Both the position numbers and the translations under genes were made by a program. Positions 45,195 to 53,882 of a DNA stretch of 64,000 nt are shown here, piece after piece. This stretch comes from Lachnotalea glycerini (lineage in GTDB: Bacteria > Bacillota > Clostridia > Lachnospirales > Lachnospiraceae). Position 1 is the stretch's first letter. Each line of letters starts with the position of its first letter. The stretch is from NCBI RefSeq assembly GCF_003201285.1, contig NZ_QICS01000002.1, forward strand, positions 496,001-560,000. The letters are read 5' to 3'. The notes below the pieces were generated by a model. The model was not told the DNA's origin and searched no databases. It saw nothing but the letters and a program-made list of their open reading frames with translations.

Positions 45195-46073
45195 ATGATT
45201 AAATTAGTTGCAGTGGATTTAGACGGAACCTTTTTAAACAACAGACGGGAAGTATCCAAGAAAAATATAGAAATGATTAAGAAAATTCAAGCAATGGGAA
45301 TTAAATTTGTCGCTAACACAGGAAGAACCTATGAAGGTGTTCAATATGTATTAGATCCCACGCAAATTCAATGTGACTGCATTTGCATGAATGGAGGAGC
45401 TGTCTATGATACAGAGGGAAAATTAATGAAAGCCAGTTACATGGATCCCGCACAGGTAAAAGATATTCTTAATTGCATCAATCAAAAGGAATATTTTATT
45501 GAATTTAATACACAAGCAAGAACCTGTGTTACCATATCAAAGGAAAATGCCGAGCAATTTATAAGAGGCTGGATGGCATTATATAACAATGGAGACACCT
45601 CTTCCATTGATGAAGCTAAAATTGTAAGTGATATAAAACGGCTTAAGAACAGTTTTCTTTACGTAAAAGACATTGATGAAATTTATCAAAAAGGGCACAA
45701 GATTATTAAAATTACGATAAGCCACAAGGATAGAGATAAAATACAAAAATTAAGAGAGAAATTCAGTCAGAATCCTAAGATTTCTGTAGCAGCATCCTTT
45801 CATACAAACATAGAAATTACTGACGTTAACGCAGATAAAGGATCGGCACTCGAGACATTTGCAGCAAAGAGGAATATCAAAATGGAGGAGGTTATGGCAT
45901 TTGGGGACAGTCTCAATGACTATTCTATGCTAAAACGTGAGTTTGGCTATACCGTTGCGATGGGGAATGCAATCGATAAGATAAAAAACACAGCTAAATA
46001 CCAAACAAAAACAAATGAAGAGGATGGAGTTGCCTATTTTATTAATAAAATTGTATTGAATAACGAGAGTTAA
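45195..46073 (+). CDS. Cof-type HAD hydrolase
   Basis: A 292-aa cytoplasmic phosphatase. ATG 45195 follows AAGGAGGAAGAT; the frame is open from 45165 but that ATG lacks an RBS. Motif I DLDGTFLN, motif II NTGRT, Lys region and motif IV MAFGDSLNDYSML with AMGNAIDKIK match the Cof/YbiV type IIB subclass, which dephosphorylate sugar phosphates or flavin and PLP precursors. Substrate unknown. Stands between two unrelated core genes. Confidence 0.92.
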   Translation: MIKLVAVDLDGTFLNNRREVSKKNIEMIKKIQAMGIKFVANTGRTYEGVQYVLDPTQIQCDCICMNGGAVYDTEGKLMKASYMDPAQVKDILNCINQKEYFIEFNTQARTCVTISKENAEQFIRGWMALYNNGDTSSIDEAKIVSDIKRLKNSFLYVKDIDEIYQKGHKIIKITISHKDRDKIQKLREKFSQNPKISVAASFHTNIEITDVNADKGSALETFAAKRNIKMEEVMAFGDSLNDYSMLKREFGYTVAMGNAIDKIKNTAKYQTKTNEEDGVAYFINKIVLNNES

Positions 46074-46182
46074 AGGATTGATAAGGCTGGGAAACTGGTC
46101 TTTTGCATAAATATGGTGAATGTGGTAGAATATATTGGATAAAATAAGAAATAGTAAAATTGAAATAGATGGAGGTACTTTG

Positions 46183-49107
46183 ATGCAAGTTTTTGATATG
46201 AAAGAATATCAAGTGATAGAAAAGAGAGAGATAGTAGATTTAAATTCAGAAGGTTATATATTAAAGCATAAGAAAAGTGGAGCAAATATAGCAATTTTGA
46301 GCAATGACGACGAAAATAAGGTGTTTTATATCGGCTTTCGTACCCCGCCTAAGGACGACACAGGCCTTGCCCATATACTAGAGCATTCCGTTTTATGCGG
46401 TTCTGATCAATTTCCGGCTAAGGATCCTTTCGTGGAGCTTGTAAAGGGATCATTAAATACATTTTTAAATGCAATGACCTACCCAGATAAGACTATATAT
46501 CCGATAGCAAGCTGCAATGATAAGGATTTTCAAAATCTTATGCATGTTTATGTAGATGCAGTTTTTCATCCTAATATTTATAAGCATGAAGAGATATTTA
46601 AGCAGGAAGGATGGCATTATGATTTAGAGTCAGAAGACGCTAAATTAAAATATAATGGTGTCGTATATAACGAAATGAAGGGAGCTTTCTCTTCTCCAGA
46701 AGGAGTGTTAGACAGGCTGGTATTAAAATCACTGTTCCCGGATACTTCCTATGCAAAGGAATCGGGTGGTGATCCTGTTCACATTCCAGAATTAACCTAT
46801 GATGAATTTTTAGATTTTCATAAAACCTATTATCATCCTTCTAACTGTTATATTTATTTATATGGCAATGCAGATATGGCTGAAAAGTTAAAATGGCTAG
46901 ATCAAGAGTATTTAAGTAAATATGATAAAATCTCCATAGATTCAGAAATTAAATTTCAAAAGCCATTTGAGGAAATTGCGCAGATAAGCGAAAAATATTC
47001 AATTACAGATGGCGAACCGCTAGAGGATAATACGTATTTATCTTATAATATAGTGGTAGGAACCAGTCTTGATATTGAATTGTATCTTGCTTTCCAGATA
47101 TTAGAATATGCACTTTTAACAGCACCTGGGGCACCGCTTAAAAAGGCTTTACTTGATGCTAAAATAGGAAAAGACATTATGGGCTCTTATGATAATGGAA
47201 CCTTTCAGCCGATTTTTAATATTGTTGCAAAAAATTCAAATGCGTCAAGTAAAGATCAATTTGTTAAAATCATAATGGATACCTTGTCAGATATTGTAGA
47301 AAAAGGGTTCGATGAAAAAGCATTATTGGCAGGAATTAACTATAATGAATTTCGATATAGAGAGGCTGATTTTGGTAATTTTCCCAAAGGTCTTATGTAT
47401 GGGCTTCAAATGCTGGATAGTTGGCTATATGATGATGAAAAGCCATTTATTCATATTCAGGCATTAAAAACGTTTGAAATATTAAAGCGTCAGATTGGAA
47501 CGGGTTATTATGAAAATTTAATAAAAGACTATCTGATTTATAATAAACATGCGTCAATCGTTATTGTAGAGCCAGAACGAGGCCTCACTGCGAAAAATGA
47601 CAGGATACTTGAGGAGAAGCTGCAAAAATATAAGAATAGCTTTACGAAGAAAGAAATACAAAAGCTGGTCGAAGACACAAAGGCATTGGAAAAGTATCAA
47701 GAGGAACCTTCTACAAAGGAAGAACTTGAAGCAATACCGATGCTAAAACGTGAGGATATGAAAAAGGAAGCTGCTTTACTTTATAATGATGTCAAAAGAA
47801 TTAACGATATTGAAGTTGTACATCATAACCTCTTTACGAATGGAATCGGATATTTGGATTTATTATTTGATGCAGGCAAGGTTTCCAATGAATTAGTTCC
47901 ATATATGGGAATATTAAAATCTGTTTTAGGATTTATTGATACCAAAAACTACAGTTATGGTGATTTATATAATGAAATCAATATCAAAACCGGTGGGATA
48001 TCAAATTTAATTAATATCTATCCGAATCTAAATGAATTAGGTGAATTTAGCGTAAAATTTCAAATAAAGGCGAAGGCTTTATTTGAAAATATGGATTATT
48101 GCTTTCAAATGATAAAAGAAATTCTGTTACATTCAAAGCTTGATGATGAAAAGAGATTATATGAAATTATTGCTCAAATTAAATCAAGAATGCAGATGAC
48201 AATGAATTCCTCTGGCCATTCGGTTGCAGTAATGAGAGGCTGCTCCTATTTCTCACCTGTGTCTTATTATAGTGATTTAATGTCAGGGATTGAATATTAC
48301 AGAGTCATAGAGAGAATGGAGGGTGATTTTGATAATCAGAAAGCAGATTTAATCAGCAAACTTAATGAGTTGATGCATATTTTGTTTAGACCGGAAAATT
48401 TAATGATATCTTACACTTCAAATGATACAGGTTATGAATATCTGGTTAAGGAAGTAAAGGACTTTAAGAATTGTTTGTATACAGACGCTTATCAGGCAGG
48501 GAATTTTGTGCCTATTCTTAAGATTAAAAACGAGGGTTTTAAGACCTCATCAAAGGTTTCCTATGTTGCGAGAACCGGTAATTTTGCAACAAAAGGTCTG
48601 GAGTATACCGGAGCACTTAGAATGCTTAAGGTAATTCTAAGTTATGACTATTTATGGACGAATATAAGAGTTAAGGGTGGAGCCTATGGCTGTATGAGCA
48701 ATTTTGCTATTACTGGTGACAGTTATTTGGTATCTTATCGTGATCCAAACCTTAAAAAGACGAATGACATATACAATGGTACAACAGACTATTTAAAGAA
48801 CTTTCAGGCAGATGAAAGAGATATGACTAAATTCATTATAGGAACAATCAGTGATTTAGATACTCCACTTAATCCAATGGCAAAGGGGTCCCGTTCTTTA
48901 ACAGCCTATTTAAGCAAACTTACGTTTGATAAAATTCAAAAAGATCGTAACCAGATTCTAAATGCAACGGTAGAAGACATTCGAGAATTAAGTAAAATAG
49001 TAGAAGCCGTATTGACAGAGGATGCGATTTGCGTAATTGGAAATGAAGAAAAATTAGAGGAAGACAGAGAATTATTTAAGAAATTAGAAAATCTCTATAG
49101 TAATTAA
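46183..49107 (+). CDS. M16C insulinase-type metallopeptidase (PreP/falcilysin-like)
   Basis: A 974-aa zinc peptidase; ATG 46183 follows GATGGAGGTACTTTG. The inverted zinc motif is HILEH (FRTPPKDDTGLAHILEHSV, cut here to GLAHILEHSV), with the downstream Glu in YNEMKGAFSSPEG. The C-terminal half has the inactive M16 repeat including the Arg-Tyr-type substrate-binding region (RVKGGAYGCM). The length and four-domain layout fit the M16C presequence-protease branch, which degrades short peptides in a closed chamber. No signal peptide, so cytoplasmic. Sixteen bases before era. Confidence 0.93.
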   Translation: MQVFDMKEYQVIEKREIVDLNSEGYILKHKKSGANIAILSNDDENKVFYIGFRTPPKDDTGLAHILEHSVLCGSDQFPAKDPFVELVKGSLNTFLNAMTYPDKTIYPIASCNDKDFQNLMHVYVDAVFHPNIYKHEEIFKQEGWHYDLESEDAKLKYNGVVYNEMKGAFSSPEGVLDRLVLKSLFPDTSYAKESGGDPVHIPELTYDEFLDFHKTYYHPSNCYIYLYGNADMAEKLKWLDQEYLSKYDKISIDSEIKFQKPFEEIAQISEKYSITDGEPLEDNTYLSYNIVVGTSLDIELYLAFQILEYALLTAPGAPLKKALLDAKIGKDIMGSYDNGTFQPIFNIVAKNSNASSKDQFVKIIMDTLSDIVEKGFDEKALLAGINYNEFRYREADFGNFPKGLMYGLQMLDSWLYDDEKPFIHIQALKTFEILKRQIGTGYYENLIKDYLIYNKHASIVIVEPERGLTAKNDRILEEKLQKYKNSFTKKEIQKLVEDTKALEKYQEEPSTKEELEAIPMLKREDMKKEAALLYNDVKRINDIEVVHHNLFTNGIGYLDLLFDAGKVSNELVPYMGILKSVLGFIDTKNYSYGDLYNEINIKTGGISNLINIYPNLNELGEFSVKFQIKAKALFENMDYCFQMIKEILLHSKLDDEKRLYEIIAQIKSRMQMTMNSSGHSVAVMRGCSYFSPVSYYSDLMSGIEYYRVIERMEGDFDNQKADLISKLNELMHILFRPENLMISYTSNDTGYEYLVKEVKDFKNCLYTDAYQAGNFVPILKIKNEGFKTSSKVSYVARTGNFATKGLEYTGALRMLKVILSYDYLWTNIRVKGGAYGCMSNFAITGDSYLVSYRDPNLKKTNDIYNGTTDYLKNFQADERDMTKFIIGTISDLDTPLNPMAKGSRSLTAYLSKLTFDKIQKDRNQILNATVEDIRELSKIVEAVLTEDAICVIGNEEKLEEDRELFKKLENLYSN

Positions 49108-49123
49108 AACAAAGGAGAAATAA

Positions 49124-50029
49124 ATGAACGCAAACAACAAGTCAGGCTTCGTTACAATAATAGGAAGACCAAATGTAGGAAAATCAACCTTAATGAACCG
49201 TTTAATCGGACAAAAGATTGCAATAACCTCCAATAAACCACAGACAACAAGAAACCGTATTCAGACCGTTTACACGGATGAGCAGGGACAGATTGTTTTT
49301 TTAGATACGCCCGGTATTCATAAAGCAAAGAATAAGCTTGGAGAGTATATGGTAAACGTGGCGCAAAATACGCTCGATGAGGTAGATGCTATATTATGGC
49401 TGGTAGAACCATCAACTTTCATCGGAGCAGGTGAGCGTCATATAGCGGAGCAATTGCAGAAAGTAAAAACACCGGTTATTCTTATCATAAATAAGATAGA
49501 TACTGTGAAAAAAGAAGAAATCCTTATATTTATTGATACGTATCGAAAAATATATGATTTTGCAGAAATCGTACCCGTATCAGCATTAAAGGGAGACAAT
49601 GCCCAAACAGTTATTGAGGTTATATTTAAATATCTGCCATATGGTCCTAACTTTTATGATGAGGATACAGTCACAGATCAGCCTGAGAGACAAATTGTTG
49701 CTGAGCTGATTCGAGAAAAGGCACTTCGGATATTAGATGAAGAAATACCGCATGGTATTGCTGTGTCGATTGATAGTATGAAGAACCGGACAAAGGGTAA
49801 TATTGTGGATATCGAAGCAACTATAGTATGTGAACGCGATTCCCATAAGGGAATTATAATCGGAAAAAGTGGCGCAATGTTAAAAAAAATCGGTACAGCC
49901 GCCAGAAAAGATATAGAAGATATGCTGGAGCAAAAAGTAAATTTACAATTGTGGGTAAAGGTGAAAAAAGACTGGCGTGACAGCGATTTTCTTCTAAAAA
50001 ATTATGGATACAATAAAAAGGAAATATAA
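49124..50029 (+). CDS. era: GTPase Era
   Basis: A 301-aa ribosome-assembly GTPase that binds the 3' end of 16S rRNA. ATG 49124 follows AAAGGAGAAATAA. G1 GRPNVGKSTL, G2 region KPQTTRNRI, G3 DTPGIHK, G4 NKID, G5 VSALKG; C-terminal KH domain with GIIIGKSGAMLKKIG. Followed by yqzL and recO in the order seen in Firmicutes. Confidence 0.97.
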   Translation: MNANNKSGFVTIIGRPNVGKSTLMNRLIGQKIAITSNKPQTTRNRIQTVYTDEQGQIVFLDTPGIHKAKNKLGEYMVNVAQNTLDEVDAILWLVEPSTFIGAGERHIAEQLQKVKTPVILIINKIDTVKKEEILIFIDTYRKIYDFAEIVPVSALKGDNAQTVIEVIFKYLPYGPNFYDEDTVTDQPERQIVAELIREKALRILDEEIPHGIAVSIDSMKNRTKGNIVDIEATIVCERDSHKGIIIGKSGAMLKKIGTAARKDIEDMLEQKVNLQLWVKVKKDWRDSDFLLKNYGYNKKEI

Positions 50030-50229
50030 TACAATAATTAAAGAATTTGAGTTGTCAAGGCTAGAGAGCAAAAATTAATTGGTATTTATTTTTTAGTATA
50101 GTTACTTTCATATTACACATCCTAAATATGTAGTTAATCTTAGAATATTTTAATATAATTAATAAAGAACATCTAAAAATTAACTAAGTTATTTTCATGA
50201 CTAAATTAAACATATGTGGAGGAGATAAT

Positions 50230-50409
50230 ATGTACGAAGAAGAATACTGGAACTTATTTACTGATTCAGGAAATGTATTTGATTATTTGGCCTACAAAAT
50301 AGAAGACAAACATAATAATAAACTGGATAATGTTCAAGTAGGAGTAAACGTAAATGGGGCAGTCAACTGTTGTGACAGGAATAATTTTATATGTGGCACC
50401 TATAGGTGA
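50230..50409 (+). CDS. yqzL: YqzL-like small protein overlapping recO
   Basis: A 59-aa protein with ATG 50230 after GGAGGAGATAAT. Its start, YEEEYWNLFTDSGNVFDYLAYK, matches the YqzL pattern (W..F..TG....YL.YK), and the position between era and recO is diagnostic. It is longer than typical YqzL: the last 19 codons run into recO in another frame, a 56-bp overlap, and that tail (NCCDRNNFICGTYR) is probably not conserved. The 200 bp upstream of it (50030-50229) hold no recognisable feature. Confidence 0.65.
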   Translation: MYEEEYWNLFTDSGNVFDYLAYKIEDKHNNKLDNVQVGVNVNGAVNCCDRNNFICGTYR

Positions 50410-51103
50410 ATATGACAAAAGAGTAGTTATTTTAACAAAGGAACGCGGTAAAATAACCGCTTTTGCAAAAGGTGCCAGACGCCAAAACAGCATATTAATT
50501 GCTGCAACAAATCCATTTGCGTTTGGAGAATTTGAGTTATTTGAAGGACGAAGTTCCTATACAATAGTAATGGCTTCCATCCAAAACTATTTTCTAGAAT
50601 TAGTAAATAGTTTTGAGGGAGCCTATTATGGTTTCTATTTTATGGAGTTTGCGGATTATTATACAAGAGAAAACAATGATGAACTAATGATGTTAAAGCT
50701 TTTGTATCAATCACTTCGGGCATTGACAAAGGAAAATATCCCAAATGAATTAATCAGGTGCATATTTGAATTGAAAGCTATGACTGTCAATGGTGAATAT
50801 CCACAGGTATTTCAGTGTCAAAATTGTGGTAAAGAAGAAAATCTTAAGTTTTTTTCACCAACATTAAGCGGTGTAGTTTGCAAGGATTGTGTAAAGCAAG
50901 AATATTTAACAATTAAAATTAGTGATTCTACCCTTTATACAATGCAATTTATTATTACATCCCCAATCGAAAAACTATATACATTTAATGTTTCAGAACA
51001 AGTTCTGAAAGAATTAAAGCTTATAATGAAAAAGTATATGAAAATGTACATAGACAAAGAGTTCAAATCACTTCCAATTTTAGAAAGCATTATAACATCT
51101 TAA
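50354..51103 (+). CDS. recO: DNA repair protein RecO
   Basis: A 249-aa recombination mediator that loads RecA with RecR. ATG 50354 has GGAG 8 nt upstream. The N-terminal OB fold contains GIILYVAPIGEYDKRVVILT and GKITAFAKGARRQNS; the zinc finger lies at about 150-180 (CQNCGKEE, VVCKDC). Translation starts inside the yqzL tail. Confidence 0.95.
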   Translation: MGQSTVVTGIILYVAPIGEYDKRVVILTKERGKITAFAKGARRQNSILIAATNPFAFGEFELFEGRSSYTIVMASIQNYFLELVNSFEGAYYGFYFMEFADYYTRENNDELMMLKLLYQSLRALTKENIPNELIRCIFELKAMTVNGEYPQVFQCQNCGKEENLKFFSPTLSGVVCKDCVKQEYLTIKISDSTLYTMQFIITSPIEKLYTFNVSEQVLKELKLIMKKYMKMYIDKEFKSLPILESIITS

Positions 51104-51280
51104 AAATAGTTTAAGCAGATATTCTCAATCCGCCACACTGCCTGTCTCTATCCATTTTACCACTTCACGGTATTTTTGTAAGAATTCGTACTCCTACAAA
51201 AACAAGCGAGTCCCTATCCCTGTTTTAAAAGCGAGGGATTTCCTTGATGAATTTAAATTGAATACAATGTTAATTTTGTG
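51104..51280. other. Intergenic DNA with inverted repeat
   Basis: Nothing coding. TTTTTGTA at 51173-51180 and TACAAAAA at 51195-51202 form an 8-bp hairpin that could weakly end recO transcription. Two further CCCT-containing stretches (51207-51240) are unexplained. Confidence 0.4.
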
Positions 51281-51308
51281 TTGAAAAAGACCAAAAAAAT
51301 GCTATAAT
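51281..51308 (+). promoter_or_regulatory. Sigma-A promoter of the lipoprotein gene
   Basis: TTGAAA at 51281-51286, 16-bp spacer, TATAAT at 51303-51308; 31 bp before the start codon. Confidence 0.75.
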
Positions 51309-51338
51309 GGATAAGACTAATGTTAGGAGGAAGTAATT

Positions 51339-51923
51339 ATGAAAAGAATAAAAGCATATTCAGTAGTTTTGATCATGCTTATGCTTATTACAGGATGCTC
51401 ATTAAAGTCTTTTGATGCTGATACCAATACGGTATACGTTAAAAAGGATGGTACAGTCATGCAGGCTTTGATAGAGGATTTTGGTGAAAGCTACTATGAT
51501 TCAAAGGAGCTTGAAGAATTAATTAATGAGAATGTAAGTGCATATAATGGTGACACCGATAAAGTCAAGGTGGAAAAGTATAATGTAAATGATAACGTAG
51601 CAAAGCTAATTACTAGTTTTAGCTCAGCTAGCGATTATGCTAAATTTAATAATGTCGAATTCTTTGCGGGGACAATCAGTGATGCAAAGAGTGAGGAATA
51701 CGATTTTAATCAGGAATTTACAGCAATAGAGGACAAAAATACAGTTGGAGCAGAGACGATTAAAAGTTTAACTCAATATAAGGTTGTTATATTTGAAGAA
51801 AATGTGCAGATTAAAACAGATAGCAAAATATTATATTTGAGTGACAATGCAACGCTGGTTGGTGAAAAAACTGCAAAACTAACAGATGATGCTGAAGGGC
51901 TGGGTTATATTGTATATGAATAA
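51339..51923 (+). CDS. Putative lipoprotein, unknown function
   Basis: A 194-aa exported lipoprotein. ATG 51339 follows TAGGAGGAAGTAATT. Signal KRIKAYSVVLIMLMLITGC with lipobox LITGC (Cys20). The mature part is acidic, with VYVKKDGTVMQALIEDFG and a C-terminal VVIFEENVQIKTDSKILYLSDN region of beta character. Close relatives are known in Lachnospiraceae next to glyS as far as I recall, without a function. Has its own promoter. Confidence 0.75.
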   Translation: MKRIKAYSVVLIMLMLITGCSLKSFDADTNTVYVKKDGTVMQALIEDFGESYYDSKELEELINENVSAYNGDTDKVKVEKYNVNDNVAKLITSFSSASDYAKFNNVEFFAGTISDAKSEEYDFNQEFTAIEDKNTVGAETIKSLTQYKVVIFEENVQIKTDSKILYLSDNATLVGEKTAKLTDDAEGLGYIVYE

Positions 51924-52004
51924 AAATTAGCAGATAGTTTGTATCGCTTTATAATATGGCAAATGATTGTACTTTCGTTTAAAACAATACTTGGAGGTAA
52001 CGCA

Positions 52005-53393
52005 ATGGAAAAGACAATGGAAAAAATAGTAGCCTTAGCAAAGGCAAGAGGATTTGTATATCCAGGTTCTGATATTTATGGTGGACTTGCTAACACTTGG
52101 GATTATGGTAATCTTGGTGTAGAGCTAAAAAATAATGTAAAAAAAGCATGGTGGCAGAAATTTATACAGGAGAACCCATATAATGTCGGAGTGGATTGTG
52201 CCATTCTTATGAATCCTCAGACATGGATTGCTTCAGGACATTTAGGTGGATTTTCGGATCCATTAATGGACTGTAAGGAGTGTCATGAAAGATTTCGTGC
52301 TGACAAGTTGATTGAAGATTATAATGAGGCAAACAAAATTATAATCGAAGGATCTGTTGATGCATGGTCACAGGAAGAAATGAAGCAATATGTAGATGAG
52401 CACAATATTGTTTGTCCCTCTTGTGGAAAACATAATTTTACTGAGATAAGACAATTCAATCTTATGTTTAAGACTTTTCAAGGGGTTACCGAGGATGCTA
52501 AAAATACAGTATATTTAAGACCCGAAACGGCACAGGGAATTTTTGTTAATTTTAAGAACGTGCAAAGAACCTCTAGAAAGAAAATACCTTTTGGTATTGG
52601 TCAAATCGGAAAATCTTTTAGAAATGAAATTACACCGGGTAACTTTACTTTCAGAACAAGAGAATTTGAGCAAATGGAGCTTGAATTTTTCTGTGAACCG
52701 GGAACAGATATGGAATGGTTCCAGTATTGGAGACAATTTTGTATTGATTGGCTTAAAACGCTTGGTATTAAGGACGATGAAATGCGTGCCAGAGATCATT
52801 CACCAGAAGAACTTTGTTTCTATAGCAAAGGGACTACAGATATTGAATTTTTATTTCCATTTGGCTGGGGCGAGCTATGGGGCATTGCAGATAGAACAGA
52901 TTATGATTTGACACAACACCAGAATGTTTCTAAGCAGGATATGTCCTATTTTGATGATGAAAAGAAAGAAAAATACGTTCCTTATGTAATAGAACCATCA
53001 CTTGGAGCAGACCGCGTTGTATTAGCCTTTCTATGTGCGGCATATGATGAAGAAGAATTAGAAGGCGGTGATATGCGTACCGTTCTACATTTTCATCCAA
53101 CCTTGGCTCCGGTTAAAATTGGTATATTACCATTGTCTAAGAAATTAAATGAAGGAGCAGAGCAGATTTATGCGAAGCTTTCGAAACAATATAACTGTGA
53201 ATTTGATGACAGAGGAAATATAGGAAAGCGTTATAGAAGACAGGATGAAATCGGAACACCATTTTGTGTTACTTATGATTTTGAATCTGAAACTGACGGA
53301 GCAGTAACGGTTCGTGACAGGGATTCGATGGAGCAGGAAAGAGTTAAAATAGAAGATTTAGAAGCGTATTTTGCTCAAAAATTAGAATATTAA
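52005..53393 (+). CDS. glyS: Glycyl-tRNA synthetase (single-chain, homodimeric type)
   Basis: Class II aminoacyl-tRNA synthetase charging tRNA-Gly. ATG 52005 is chosen for its GGAGGTAACGCA; the frame is open back to 51939. The 462-aa length fits the GlyQS-type dimer. Motif 1 region [20 protein letters not shown], motif 2 [21 protein letters not shown] (in part [16 protein letters not shown]) and motif 3 [14 protein letters not shown] are all present, with a C-terminal anticodon domain. An inserted zinc ribbon is visible (CKECH, CPSCGKH). Followed by a terminator. Confidence 0.96.
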   Translation: MEKTMEKIVALAKARGFVYPGSDIYGGLANTWDYGNLGVELKNNVKKAWWQKFIQENPYNVGVDCAILMNPQTWIASGHLGGFSDPLMDCKECHERFRADKLIEDYNEANKIIIEGSVDAWSQEEMKQYVDEHNIVCPSCGKHNFTEIRQFNLMFKTFQGVTEDAKNTVYLRPETAQGIFVNFKNVQRTSRKKIPFGIGQIGKSFRNEITPGNFTFRTREFEQMELEFFCEPGTDMEWFQYWRQFCIDWLKTLGIKDDEMRARDHSPEELCFYSKGTTDIEFLFPFGWGELWGIADRTDYDLTQHQNVSKQDMSYFDDEKKEKYVPYVIEPSLGADRVVLAFLCAAYDEEELEGGDMRTVLHFHPTLAPVKIGILPLSKKLNEGAEQIYAKLSKQYNCEFDDRGNIGKRYRRQDEIGTPFCVTYDFESETDGAVTVRDRDSMEQERVKIEDLEAYFAQKLEY

Positions 53394-53411
53394 AAAGACA
53401 AGTATGTAGGT

Positions 53412-53445
53412 GATACAAGGCAAATCGTTGCTTTGTATCATTTTT
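53412..53445 (+). terminator. Rho-independent terminator of glyS
   Basis: GATACAAGGCAA at 53412-53423 and TTGCTTTGTATC at 53428-53439 (one G-T wobble), 4-nt loop, followed by ATTTTT. Confidence 0.88.
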
Positions 53446-53717
53446 ACGTTCATAGGAAATACCTTGTTGTTATCGTACAAAAGTATTGATTCTATGAAAT
53501 AAAAACACAATATATTTTGTTTCAACTCATGCGGAAAGTAAGATATCATTGTCTATTAGAGCTTACAGAGTCTCCTTATGGCAATGATGCTGATATATCA
53601 TTGAGAAAAATGACGAATTATAGCAGATTTTACAATATGCGAAAGAAGGACATGTTACTGACACAAAATTTCAACCTAAAAATTTATATTGCTTTGTTTG
53701 GAATTATAAATATTCCC
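53446..53717. other. Intergenic DNA with a short dispersed repeat
   Basis: No convincing gene: the 77-codon frame at 53517 has no RBS and no family. The segment GTTCATAGGAAATACCTTGT at about 53448 resembles GTTTCATAGGAAAGACCTTG at about 4359, both lying just behind a terminator. Confidence 0.4.
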
Positions 53718-53745
53718 TTGACTATCAGCCTTAGTGTGGTACAAT
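53718..53745 (+). promoter_or_regulatory. Candidate promoter of ppdK
   Basis: TTGACT at 53718-53723, 16-bp spacer, TACAAT at 53740-53745. It gives a leader of about 130 nt, in which CAAACAAAGC/GCTTGTTTTG can pair (about 53814-53831). Confidence 0.6.
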
Positions 53746-53882
53746 ATTGAGTGTGAAACATAAATTCTAAGAAATGGTTATTATTATAAGATTTAACAGA
53801 AAGTTTTGGTGGCAAACAAAGCTTGTTTTGTCTTATATTAAATATACAAAAGTACAATTATCATTTAGGAGGAATTATAAAA

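Noticed and set aside
53517-53750. 77-codon frame between glyS and ppdK
   Set aside because: No RBS, no recognisable domain, and it overlaps the likely ppdK promoter.
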